From contig CAJTTG010000001.1 in the NCBI GenBank assembly GCA_910579185.1, positions 62,001 through 126,000 of the forward strand: a DNA stretch of 64,000 nucleotides. Direction: 5' to 3'. A program made the translations under genes and the position numbers. The notes under the pieces are model-generated. The model was given only the letters and a program-made list of their open reading frames with translations, was not told where the DNA came from and did no database searches. Below are positions 53,659 to 61,551 of this stretch, piece by piece. Origin of the DNA: an uncultured Muribaculaceae bacterium. GTDB lineage: Bacteria > Bacteroidota > Bacteroidia > Bacteroidales > Muribaculaceae. Numbering within the stretch: the first letter of the stretch is position 1; each line of letters begins with the position of its first letter.

Positions 53659-54432
53659 TCATTTCAGGTTCTCGCGCACTTCGGCAAGATAGGCTGCCAT
53701 AGCCTCGGAGTCGCGGCGTTCAATGATCTTCTGTAGCCGGGCAAGCTGGTGGCGGATTCGTTCGAGTTGCGACGGGCTGTTGGGGTTGAAGAGGATTTCC
53801 GACAGCAGGTAGTCGTCCTCTCCCATAAGGCCGCGTGCTATGGTCATGTGGCGTTTGAATGTGGTGCCGGGGGCATCCTGATGTTGCATGGTGGAGGCAA
53901 ACACAAGGGTGGAGGCGAATGGAACCGACAGGGAATAGGCTATGGTTTGGTCATGTTCCTCAAAGGTGTATTCCACAATGTTGAGTTGCAGACGCTGGTA
54001 GAGGTCGCGGAAGAATACGCGTCCAAGATGATCCCCTTCGCTGATTATGATGGCGTTTTCGCTCGACAGGTTGCTCAGAGATGCAAATGTAGGGCCGAAC
54101 ATGGGGTGGGTGGAGACGAATGGATGTCCGCAGTCGGCGTAGAATTCCGGCAGCCCTGTTTTCACGGAGGCTATGTCGGAAAGGATGCAGCGGCTGTCAA
54201 TGTAGGGGAGTACATTGCGGAATGCGCTCAGGGTGTGTTTCACCGTGGCTGCGTTGATCACAAGCTCCGGCGCGAACTCTCGCACGTTTTCAAGGGTGTC
54301 GAAGCGTTCCACCCCGTATGTGAATCGCAGTTTGTCAGGTTCTGGATCATATACTGCTACTTGATGATCAGCGGATAGCAGATCGCAGAAGAATGTGCCC
54401 ATTTTTCCGGCACCGAGGATCAGGATTTTCAT
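53659..54432 (-). CDS. tyrA: prephenate dehydrogenase
   Basis: The enzyme makes 4-hydroxyphenylpyruvate, the tyrosine precursor, with NAD(P). The 257-residue protein has a Rossmann start MKILILGAGKMGTFF and the conserved FVSTHPMFGPTFASL segment holding the substrate His. It has no fused chorismate mutase because that activity is in the gene upstream. It overlaps that gene by 4 bases (ATGA) and is the last gene of the aromatic operon controlled by the leader at 57572-57763. Confidence 0.9.
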   Translation of the reverse strand: MKILILGAGKMGTFFCDLLSADHQVAVYDPEPDKLRFTYGVERFDTLENVREFAPELVINAATVKHTLSAFRNVLPYIDSRCILSDIASVKTGLPEFYADCGHPFVSTHPMFGPTFASLSNLSSENAIIISEGDHLGRVFFRDLYQRLQLNIVEYTFEEHDQTIAYSLSVPFASTLVFASTMQHQDAPGTTFKRHMTIARGLMGEDDYLLSEILFNPNSPSQLERIRHQLARLQKIIERRDSEAMAAYLAEVRENLK

Positions 54433-55514
54433 TTTGCGCGGTCGTTTATGATTTCTATTTGCTGACGGACTGATTCATCGTGGATCGCCAGCAGGATTGT
54501 TTTCATGAATTCGGCTCCCATGCCCATATCTTCTCCGGCTTTGACTCTGGAGCGGATGATGTCGTTGTAGCGGCCGGCCTGGACCACCGACATGCGGTGT
54601 TCTTTCTTGTAACGGCCTATGTCGCGGCACACTCCCATTCGCTTTGCAAGGATATCCAGCAGCTCATTGTCAATGCGGTCTATCTGCTGGCGCAGCAGTG
54701 TGAGGCTTTCGGTAGTCTGGTGGGAGTCGCGGATCACAAGGGTGTTCAATATGAAGTTGAGGATCTCGGGAGTGACTTGTTGTGCGGCGTCGCTCCATGC
54801 GCAGTCGGGGTTGCAGTGGCTTTCAACTATAAGTCCGTTGAAGCCCATGTCGAATGCTTGTTGCGACAGGGGGGCGATCAGTTCGCGTTTGCCTCCTATA
54901 TGCGATGGGTCACAGATAATCGGCAGATTGGGATATCGCAGACGCAATTCCACGGGGATATGCCATTGTGGCATGTTGCGGTAGAGATGTTTCCCGTATG
55001 TCGAGAAGCCGCGGTGGATGGCTCCTAAACGTCTGACGCCGGCATTGTAGATTCGCTGCAATGCGCCTATCCATAGCTCGAGATCGGGATTGACTGGGTT
55101 CTTTACCAATACGGTCAGGCTGTCGGCTTTGCCTGAGGCGGCTATTGTGTCGGCTATCTCCTGCATTGCAAACGGGTTGGCCGATGTACGTGCGCCGATC
55201 CAGAGAATGTCGATGCCGGCCTGTAGGGCTTCTTCTGCGTGCTGTCGGTTGGCTATTTCTGTAGCCGTCAACATCCCGTATTGTTTTTTGACTTCGTTGA
55301 GCCATTCAAGTCCCTCGGAGCCCACGCCTTCGAATCCACCCGGTTTTGTGCGTGGTTTCCAGATTCCGGCACGGAATATTTTTATTCCGGTTTCAGATAG
55401 TTCTTTGGCGGTCTGGAGTGTCTGTTCAAGTGTTTCTGCGCTGCATGGGCCGGCGATAACAAGCGGTTTCTGTGGGTCAATGCCGGGAAATGTTATAGGT
55501 TGGAGCTGATCCAT
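54429..55514 (-). CDS. bifunctional DAHP synthase / chorismate mutase
   Basis: This 361-residue fusion catalyses the entry step of the shikimate route (residues ~1-255, with GPCSAETLEQT, FRAGIWKPRTKPGGFEG and CDPSHIGGKRELI). It also isomerises chorismate to prephenate (residues ~265-345, an AroQ-type helix LRQQIDRIDNELLDILAKRM). An in-frame ATG at 55598 is rejected because it would overlap the aminotransferase. It lies between the aminotransferase (gap 14) and tyrA (overlap 4), so both branches to Phe and Tyr share one protein supply. Confidence 0.95.
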   Translation of the reverse strand: MDQLQPITFPGIDPQKPLVIAGPCSAETLEQTLQTAKELSETGIKIFRAGIWKPRTKPGGFEGVGSEGLEWLNEVKKQYGMLTATEIANRQHAEEALQAGIDILWIGARTSANPFAMQEIADTIAASGKADSLTVLVKNPVNPDLELWIGALQRIYNAGVRRLGAIHRGFSTYGKHLYRNMPQWHIPVELRLRYPNLPIICDPSHIGGKRELIAPLSQQAFDMGFNGLIVESHCNPDCAWSDAAQQVTPEILNFILNTLVIRDSHQTTESLTLLRQQIDRIDNELLDILAKRMGVCRDIGRYKKEHRMSVVQAGRYNDIIRSRVKAGEDMGMGAEFMKTILLAIHDESVRQQIEIINDRAK

Positions 55515-55528
55515 TGATTTTCGTTTTT

Positions 55529-56716
55529 TTATTTTGAAGTGGAATTGTATTCTTTGATTCTTTGAAGTGCGCGGTTGAGATTCTCTTCCGTGGCACACAG
55601 TGAGATGCGTATGTAGCGGTCGCCGTTTGATCCGAAAATGAATCCGGGTGTGATGAACACACGTGCTTCGTACAGGATGCGGTCGGCCAGTGTCTCGCTC
55701 GATTTTTCTGTCTCTGGAATTCTGCCCCAGAGAAACAGACCGCGCTGACCGGGGTCAAATGTGCAACCCAGTGCGGTCATTATCTCTTCTGCTATCTTAC
55801 GTCTTGAGGAATATACGGCATTTAGCTCGTCATACCATTCCTGTGGGGCATTAAGTGCCTTCACGGCGGCAAGCATCATTGGTCGGAATTGGCCTGAATC
55901 GATGTTTGATTTGACTTTGAGGAACCATGAGGTGAACTGTGGGTTCGATGCCATCATTGCCATTCGCCACCCTGCCATATTGTGACTCTTGCTCAGTGAG
56001 TTCAGCTCTATGCAGATCTCTTTTGCCCCTTCCACTGACAGAATGCTCTGAGGATTGTTGTTGAGGATGAAGGAATAGGGGTTATCGTGGACTATGACTA
56101 TGCTGTGGCGGCGGCCGAAATCAACTATACGCTCAAATAGTTCGCGGTCTGCCGGTGTGCCGGTCGGCATGTGGGGATAGTTGACCCACATCATTTTGAT
56201 CTTTTCCAGTGGCAGTTTCTCAAGGGCTTCGAAATCAGGCTTCCATCCGTTTTCTTCTGTCAGATTGTAGGGGAAGATTTCGGCTTCGGCCAGACGGCTG
56301 GCTGATGTGTAGGTGGGATATCCCGGATTCGGCACGAGTACGCCGTCACCTGGATTCAGAAAGGTCAGGGAGAGCTGAAGCACGGCTTCTTTCGATCCGA
56401 TCAGGGGCTGTATCTCGGTGTCCGGATCGAGCGTCACTCCATAGTGTCGTCCATACCATCCGGCATAGGCTCTGCGCAGTTCCGGCAATCCTATGGTCAT
56501 CTGATAGCTGTGTGTGTCGGGGCGGTTGGCGGCCTCGCAGAGGGTATCTATGACTTCCTGTGATGGGGCGCGGTCGGGGCCTCCGATGCCGAGTGAAATA
56601 ATGTCGCGTCCCTCGGCGTTGAGTCGCGCCACCTCTTTCAGTCTGCGCGAAAAGTAGTATTCTTTGATCTGCTCGACTCTGTTGGCCGGCTTGATCTGTG
56701 GTGTGTCATATTTCAT
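55529..56716 (-). CDS. class I/II aminotransferase of the aromatic operon
   Basis: The 395-residue PLP enzyme has the lysine motif LNSLSKSHNMAGWRM and the DNPYSFI segment. It resembles LL-diaminopimelate aminotransferase relatives, but the operon context implies transamination of phenylpyruvate and hydroxyphenylpyruvate, or of prephenate. The start at 56716 (MKYDTPQIKPANRVEQIKEYYF) overlaps the pheA stop by 11 bases. An upstream in-frame ATG at 56809 lies inside pheA. Confidence 0.88.
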   Translation of the reverse strand: MKYDTPQIKPANRVEQIKEYYFSRRLKEVARLNAEGRDIISLGIGGPDRAPSQEVIDTLCEAANRPDTHSYQMTIGLPELRRAYAGWYGRHYGVTLDPDTEIQPLIGSKEAVLQLSLTFLNPGDGVLVPNPGYPTYTSASRLAEAEIFPYNLTEENGWKPDFEALEKLPLEKIKMMWVNYPHMPTGTPADRELFERIVDFGRRHSIVIVHDNPYSFILNNNPQSILSVEGAKEICIELNSLSKSHNMAGWRMAMMASNPQFTSWFLKVKSNIDSGQFRPMMLAAVKALNAPQEWYDELNAVYSSRRKIAEEIMTALGCTFDPGQRGLFLWGRIPETEKSSETLADRILYEARVFITPGFIFGSNGDRYIRISLCATEENLNRALQRIKEYNSTSK

Positions 56717-57566
56717 TGGTGCATTGTTTATATTCTCCAAGTGATTTGAAATCTGTAAGCAACGGACGCACTGCGTCGATGGCTTTCTGATAACGTGCGA
56801 AACTGTCAAAAGTCAGATCGACGTAGAAGCGATATTCCCATTCCCGGCCAATGATAGGCATTGATTGGATCTTGGACAGGTTCATGTCGTAGAACGAGAG
56901 GATGGTGAGTACTTTCGACAGGGCACCCTGTGTGTGGGGCAGTGTGAAAACAATCGATGCTTTGTCGAGTTCACTCTCTTTTGGACGCAATTCTGGCGCG
57001 GTCAGAGGATCGGCGAGGATCAGAAAACGTGTGAAGTTACGTTTGTTGGTTTCAATGCCACGGGCAAGTATCTCAAGTCCGTAAAGTTCTGCCGCATAGG
57101 CTCCGCACACCGCTGCATGCCCTCTCAGATCCTGCTCTGCTATCATCTTGGCCGATCCAGCGGTGTCGAATGTTTCGGCTACTTTCATCTTTGGATACTG
57201 ACGAAGATATTGTTCGCATTGCATCAGTGCCATCGGATGGGAGTTGACTTCTGAAAGGTCCTCGATTTTTTGTCCCGGCAGGGTGGCGAGAACGTGTGAT
57301 ATTCTCATCTTATGTTCGCCGACAATTGTCAGGGAACTTTTGCGCAGAAGCTCGTGGTTTTGAAGCAATGCACCGGCTATGGTGTTCTCTATGGCCATGA
57401 TGCCGAGAAGACTCGGATCAGAGTCAAGACGCTGGAACATGTCCGGAAATGTATCACAGGATATTGTCTCCACATCTTCATCCGGACGTCGTAGGGAAAA
57501 GTATTCTCTTGCTGCGGCATCATGGTAGCATCCTGCCACTCCCTGTATGGTAATTTGCCTCTTCAT
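56706..57566 (-). CDS. pheA: prephenate dehydratase
   Basis: PheA makes phenylpyruvate, the Phe precursor. The 286-residue protein has a periplasmic-binding-like catalytic part with the NFTRFLIL motif (catalytic TRF) and a C-terminal ACT domain (~198-280, HTQGALSKVLTILSFYDMNLSKIQS) that binds Phe for feedback inhibition. It has no chorismate mutase part. It is the first structural gene of the aromatic operon, preceded by a 28-codon leader and an intrinsic terminator that ends only 5 bases before its ATG. So the enzyme would be regulated by both attenuation and feedback. Confidence 0.96.
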   Translation of the reverse strand: MKRQITIQGVAGCYHDAAAREYFSLRRPDEDVETISCDTFPDMFQRLDSDPSLLGIMAIENTIAGALLQNHELLRKSSLTIVGEHKMRISHVLATLPGQKIEDLSEVNSHPMALMQCEQYLRQYPKMKVAETFDTAGSAKMIAEQDLRGHAAVCGAYAAELYGLEILARGIETNKRNFTRFLILADPLTAPELRPKESELDKASIVFTLPHTQGALSKVLTILSFYDMNLSKIQSMPIIGREWEYRFYVDLTFDSFARYQKAIDAVRPLLTDFKSLGEYKQCTNEI

Positions 57567-57571
57567 AATTC

Positions 57572-57611
57572 AAAAAAAATAAAATCCCGGACTACGTGAG
57601 ACCGGGATTTT
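57572..57611 (-). terminator. attenuator terminator before pheA
   Basis: The minus strand has AAAATCCCGG (57611-57602), an 11-base loop, CCGGGATTTT (57590-57581), then ATTTTTTTT, ending 5 bases before the pheA ATG. It is a complete intrinsic terminator, oriented to stop transcription into the operon and placed after the leader reading frame. Confidence 0.9.
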
Positions 57612-57665
57612 GGAATATTCATGTTAATAGATTGCCTAACTTAAATATATGCACAAAAGCCCGGT
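57601..57665 (-). promoter_or_regulatory. candidate antiterminator pairing
   Basis: Minus-strand ACCGGGCTTTT (57665-57655), at the end of the leader reading frame, can pair with AAAATCCCGGT (57611-57601), the 5' arm of the terminator. There is one mismatch in 11. The two structures exclude each other. An upstream CACGAAA in codons 17-19 of the leader could pair with TTTTGTG of the same segment, giving the classical 1:2, 2:3, 3:4 set. Confidence 0.7.
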
Positions 57666-57727
57666 TTTATTTTCGTGACGTAAAAATAAAAACCAAAATA
57701 CTGATATGCATAAAATCGTGTCATCAT
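57641..57727 (-). CDS. Phe/Tyr-rich leader peptide of the aromatic operon
   Basis: This 28-codon frame begins MMTRFYAYQYFGFYFY and ends with TAA at 57641. Nine of residues 5-16 are Phe or Tyr, and 11 of 28 in all. It starts 4 bases after a TATCTTTGC -7 element and is followed by mutually exclusive hairpins and a terminator before pheA, whose operon makes Phe and Tyr. The arrangement is that of a pheL-type attenuator: ribosome stalling at Phe or Tyr codons when these are scarce would favour antitermination. Translation is inferred, as the frame is AT-rich and there is no Shine-Dalgarno sequence, but Bacteroidota often lack one. Confidence 0.8.
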   Translation of the reverse strand: MMTRFYAYQYFGFYFYVTKIKPGFCAYI

Positions 57728-57730
57728 GCT

Positions 57731-57763
57731 GCAAAGATAAGCATTGAAATTGCGAATGTCAAG
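57731..57763 (-). promoter_or_regulatory. aromatic operon promoter
   Basis: Minus-strand CTTG (57763-57760, within CTTGACA), 20 bases, then TATCTTTGC (57739-57731). With a -7-centred element, transcription should start about 57728-57730, only 1-3 bases before the leader ATG at 57727. Confidence 0.78.
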
Positions 57764-57774
57764 AAAAATGCGGA

Positions 57775-59145
57775 TTATTTTTTGCAAATGATTGTAATTG
57801 CTTCATCCACAGTGACCATCTGCTGCTCGCCTGTTGTCATGTCCTTCAGGGTCATTTTCCCCTCTGCCATCTCGGATTCGCCTACTATGGCCACGAACGG
57901 GATAGACAGCGAATCGGCACGTCCCATCTGTTTTTTCATCTTTGAAGCGTCGGGATAGATCTCTGCGCTGATTCCTGCCTTCCGGATTTGCTTGAGCATC
58001 TTCATGGCTGCTGCGGCTTCGGCATCACCGAAGTTGGTGAACATAACCTGTGTCGAGATCTCGGTGTCCTTGGGATATAGGTCGAGGGCGTTGAGAACGT
58101 CGTAGATTCGGTCGGCTCCGAATGAGATTCCAACACCCGACAGACCCGGCATTCCGAACACACCGGTCAGGTTGTCATAACGTCCGCCTCCTGTGATGGA
58201 GCCGATCTCAACATCGCGTGCTTTCACCTCGATAATGCAGCCTGTGTAGTAGTTGAGGCCACGTGCCAGCGATACGTCCAGCTCAAGGTCTGCTTCCAGT
58301 CCGAGAGCCTCAACGCCTTTGATCACGGTGCGGAGTTCTTCCACGCCTTTCAATCCGGTTTCGCTTCCGGCGAGAACCTGTGCGAGTTTTTCAAGACGTT
58401 CCGATGTCGATCCCGTCATGGTGATTATCGGCTCTAAGGCTGCGATCGCTTCTGCCGACAGACCTTTTTCTGTCAATTCGGCATTGACGGCTTCAAGTCC
58501 TATCTTTTCAATTTTGTCAATTGCCACGGTGATGTCCGTGATCTTCTCAGGTGCACCGATAATCTCGGCGATTCCGGAAAGCACCTTGCGATTGTTCAAC
58601 TTGATAGTGATGCGGACGCCCAGACGGCTGAACACATCGTCGATCATCTGGAGCAATTCAATCTCATTGATCAGCGAATCTGAGCCAACCACGTCGGCAT
58701 CACACTGATAAAATTCGCGGTAACGACCCTTCTGCGGACGGTCGGCACGCCATACGGGTTGGATCTGGAAACGCTTGAAGGGCATCTGAAGCTCATTACG
58801 GTGCTGGACTACGAATCGTGCGAATGGCACGGTAAGATCATATCTCAGTCCTTTTTCCGAGATTTTGGGAGTGAGCTTCACATAATCGCCGCCATCCTGA
58901 AGCAATGTAGGATCAACGCCTCTCAGATAGTCTCCCGAGTTGAGAATCTTGAAAAGGAGCTTGTCACCCTCCTCGCCATATTTTCCCATCAGAGTCGAGA
59001 GATTTTCCATGGCTGGAGTCTCAATCGGGCTGTAGCCATACAGACGGAACACCGAGCGTATTGTGTCGAAAATATAATTACGGCGCGCCATCTCAACTGG
59101 ACCGAAATCGCGCGTTCCCTTAGGTATCGAAGGTTTCTGTGCCAT
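57775..59145 (-). CDS. hisS: histidyl-tRNA synthetase
   Basis: This class II synthetase charges tRNA-His. The start at 59145 (MAQKPSIPKGTRDFGP) gives 456 residues; an in-frame ATG at 59172 is rejected as outside the family start. Motifs include YSPIETPAMEN, the motif 2 segment RFQIQPVWRADRPQKGRYREFYQCD and the histidine-binding LARGLNYYTG. The promoter is at 59189-59221, and its stop is 12 bases before the aromatic operon promoter starts. Confidence 0.97.
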   Translation of the reverse strand: MAQKPSIPKGTRDFGPVEMARRNYIFDTIRSVFRLYGYSPIETPAMENLSTLMGKYGEEGDKLLFKILNSGDYLRGVDPTLLQDGGDYVKLTPKISEKGLRYDLTVPFARFVVQHRNELQMPFKRFQIQPVWRADRPQKGRYREFYQCDADVVGSDSLINEIELLQMIDDVFSRLGVRITIKLNNRKVLSGIAEIIGAPEKITDITVAIDKIEKIGLEAVNAELTEKGLSAEAIAALEPIITMTGSTSERLEKLAQVLAGSETGLKGVEELRTVIKGVEALGLEADLELDVSLARGLNYYTGCIIEVKARDVEIGSITGGGRYDNLTGVFGMPGLSGVGISFGADRIYDVLNALDLYPKDTEISTQVMFTNFGDAEAAAAMKMLKQIRKAGISAEIYPDASKMKKQMGRADSLSIPFVAIVGESEMAEGKMTLKDMTTGEQQMVTVDEAITIICKK

Positions 59146-59188
59146 TGCCTTAACTATGCTTTGAATGATCAAAATTTGTTGTTACGTC

Positions 59189-59221
59189 GCAAAATTAAGC
59201 AAAATCCCCGACACCTCCAAC
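59189..59221 (-). promoter_or_regulatory. hisS promoter
   Basis: The minus strand reads GTTG (59221-59218), 20 bases, then TAATTTTGC (59197-59189). The -33 has one mismatch to TTTG. The leader is about 40 bases. Confidence 0.65.
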
Positions 59222-59250
59222 CGCAGGTTGTACACTTTCCGGTTCTTGGG

Positions 59251-60657
59251 TCAGAAAATGGCCTTTTCAATGATGTAGACAATGATGCCGCTGAAGTAGC
59301 CGAGCAGCGCGAGACCGGAAAATTTGCGGAGATACCAGCCGAAATTGATCTTCTCAAGCCCCATGGCGATAACACCGGATGCGGAACCGATAATCATGAT
59401 GCTGCCGCCAACACCGGCGCAATAGGAGAGCAGTTCCCAGAATGTGCCGTCGACAATGAAATTGGCGGCATAGCCGGTGGCCGTCGGGTCGGCTACGGGA
59501 TACATGCCCATGGATGCTGCCACGAGTGGCACGTTGTCCACGATCGACGACAGCACGCCGAGCATGGAGTCTATCACATAGACATTGTGGACATGTTCAT
59601 CGAGTGCGGATGCCAGCCAGCTGAGAACGCCGGTGGATTGGAGCACGGCAACTGCCATAAGGATTCCAAGGAAGAAGAGTATGGAAGGCATGTCGACACG
59701 TGAGATCACTTTCGGGATTCGTTGCTCACGGGCTTTCTCAAGTGATTTTGAATTGTAGAATATCTCGGTGAATACCCACAGCACACCGAGGGCGAACAGC
59801 ATGCCCACAAACGGGGGCAGATGTGTCAGCGTCTTGAATACCGGAACGAAGATCAAGGCTCCGACGCCGAGGAAGAATATGAAGTTGCGTTCGCCTGTGG
59901 AGATCTGGCTGTCGCTGCTTGTCTCGGATTTGACTGGCGAGAGTGAGCCACGGATACTCCGGGCAACAATGGCCACCGGTACAATCATGGATACAAGGCT
60001 TGGTAGAAGTACATAACTGATCAGAGAGCCGGTTGTCACATTTCCGCCTACCCAGAGCATGATCGTGGTCACGTCGCCGATCGGCGACCATGCGCCACCA
60101 CTATTGGCTGCTATGACTATGGTTGCGGCGTAGAGCCATCGTTCTTTCTTGTTTGCTATCAGTTTGCGTAATAGCATGATCATTACGATCGTAGTGGTCA
60201 GGTTGTCGAGTATGGCCGACATGAAAAAAGTGGTGAAGCTGATGACCCAAAGCAACTTGACTTTGCGACGTGTTGTGATCCGGTCGGTGATGATCCGGAA
60301 TCCGCCGTGTACGTCGATAAGCTCAACGATGGTCATTGCACCGATAAGGAACAGCAGCGTCTGGCAAATGTCGCCAAGATGTTCTACTATGTCTACGTTG
60401 AGGATGTATTGCAGAACTTGTTCATGCAGCGGCAGTCCTTGAGTGCCCGGATTTTCCTGAAGAAACAATGCGAATTTTCCGGCGGCAGCCTGTGGGACTA
60501 TGGAGTCGGCACCAAGCGCATAAATGACCCACATGGTCATGCCAAGTAGCAGTGCCGTAGCCGTTTTGTCAACTTTAAGAGGGTGTTCGAGGGTAATGGC
60601 AAGGTAGCCGATTACGAAAATAACAAGCAGAAGGACTATCATGAACAATATAAGCAA
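59251..60657 (-). CDS. nhaD: NhaD-type sodium/proton antiporter
   Basis: The 468-residue inner-membrane protein exports sodium in exchange for protons. It has about 12 membrane segments, and motifs ILDNLTTTIVMI and VIAANSGGAWSPIGDVTTIMLW, which hold charged and polar residues needed for ion coupling in the NhaD/IT superfamily. A TATCTTTG -7 element at 60691-60684 lies 27 bases before the ATG. Together with the NSS transporter at 3145-4506 it fits a sodium-based membrane economy. Confidence 0.94.
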   Translation of the reverse strand: MLILFMIVLLLVIFVIGYLAITLEHPLKVDKTATALLLGMTMWVIYALGADSIVPQAAAGKFALFLQENPGTQGLPLHEQVLQYILNVDIVEHLGDICQTLLFLIGAMTIVELIDVHGGFRIITDRITTRRKVKLLWVISFTTFFMSAILDNLTTTIVMIMLLRKLIANKKERWLYAATIVIAANSGGAWSPIGDVTTIMLWVGGNVTTGSLISYVLLPSLVSMIVPVAIVARSIRGSLSPVKSETSSDSQISTGERNFIFFLGVGALIFVPVFKTLTHLPPFVGMLFALGVLWVFTEIFYNSKSLEKAREQRIPKVISRVDMPSILFFLGILMAVAVLQSTGVLSWLASALDEHVHNVYVIDSMLGVLSSIVDNVPLVAASMGMYPVADPTATGYAANFIVDGTFWELLSYCAGVGGSIMIIGSASGVIAMGLEKINFGWYLRKFSGLALLGYFSGIIVYIIEKAIF

Positions 60658-60920
60658 AAATGTGTGTAATGATCAAAACTCCACAAAGATACGAATTATT
60701 TATCTGTTTCGTTGTCCTCTTTTGTCAATAAATTACCCTTTTTGGACATTATTTTATTTTTAGTACGGCAAATGGGGATACGAGCTGGAGATGAAAAATG
60801 AAAAAATCGTGGAAAAATATAAATTTTATTTTGCTTTTGTATGAATATACATGAAAAATTTACTACCTTTGCGCTGAATTTATCGTGTATATTTATAAAT
60901 TTAATAATTCTAAGGTAAAA

Positions 60921-61538
60921 ATGGATGCAAATAAGATTGTGGTGGATTTCGCACGGAAAGAGCATTCCGTCCATGCCCCACGCATCTGTGATCTGATCTA
61001 TGAATCCGCTTTGCAGCGTGGGACTGGTATAGCCCGACGTTCCAACGAATATATCTCCGGAAAGATTGAGAGCGGCAAAGCGGTTGTGGCTTTTGATGGC
61101 GACCGTCTTGTCGGGTTCAGCTATATCGAGTGTTGGGGACATGGTGACTATGTTGCCACATCCGGTCTGATTGTCGATCCGGCCTACCGTCATCTTGGTC
61201 TGGCGGCACGTATCAAGGAGAAAACGTTTGTCCTTGCCAGAATGAGGTTCCCTTATGCCAAAATTTTCAGCATCACTACGTCGTTGCCCGTGATGAAATT
61301 GAATTCGCGTATGGGGTATAAGCCTGTCACATTCTCGGAACTAACGGACGATGAGGAATTTTGGCAAGGGTGTCAGGGATGCGTGAATTTTGACATCTTG
61401 CAGCGCAATAACAGACGTATGTGTCTTTGCACGGGAATGCTTTTCGATCCGGCGCAGCCGGCGGAGAACACCGTTGCAACCCCATATATCATGGCGATAG
61501 GAAATAAATTGAAGAAACTTTTCAGAATAAAACGATAA
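60921..61538 (+). CDS. GNAT acyltransferase of the arginine operon
   Basis: The start at 60921 (MDANKIVVDFARKEHSVHA) gives 205 residues. The GNAT fold shows in VAFDGDRLVGFSYIECW, the acyl-CoA loop YRHLGLAARIKEKTF and a late strand with RMGYKPVTF. It is upstream of argG, argC and argD with a 13-base gap, so the natural role is acylation of glutamate to start arginine synthesis. Bacteroides use succinylated intermediates, so the donor may be succinyl-CoA rather than acetyl-CoA; the sequence does not decide this. A TACCTTTGC -7 element lies at 60864-60872. Confidence 0.82.
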   Translation: MDANKIVVDFARKEHSVHAPRICDLIYESALQRGTGIARRSNEYISGKIESGKAVVAFDGDRLVGFSYIECWGHGDYVATSGLIVDPAYRHLGLAARIKEKTFVLARMRFPYAKIFSITTSLPVMKLNSRMGYKPVTFSELTDDEEFWQGCQGCVNFDILQRNNRRMCLCTGMLFDPAQPAENTVATPYIMAIGNKLKKLFRIKR

Positions 61539-61551
61539 TACACATAAAATA

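Noticed and set aside
59146..59250. Possible His leader peptide before hisS
   Set aside because: The leader between promoter and ATG is about 40 bases with no His-rich frame and no terminator.
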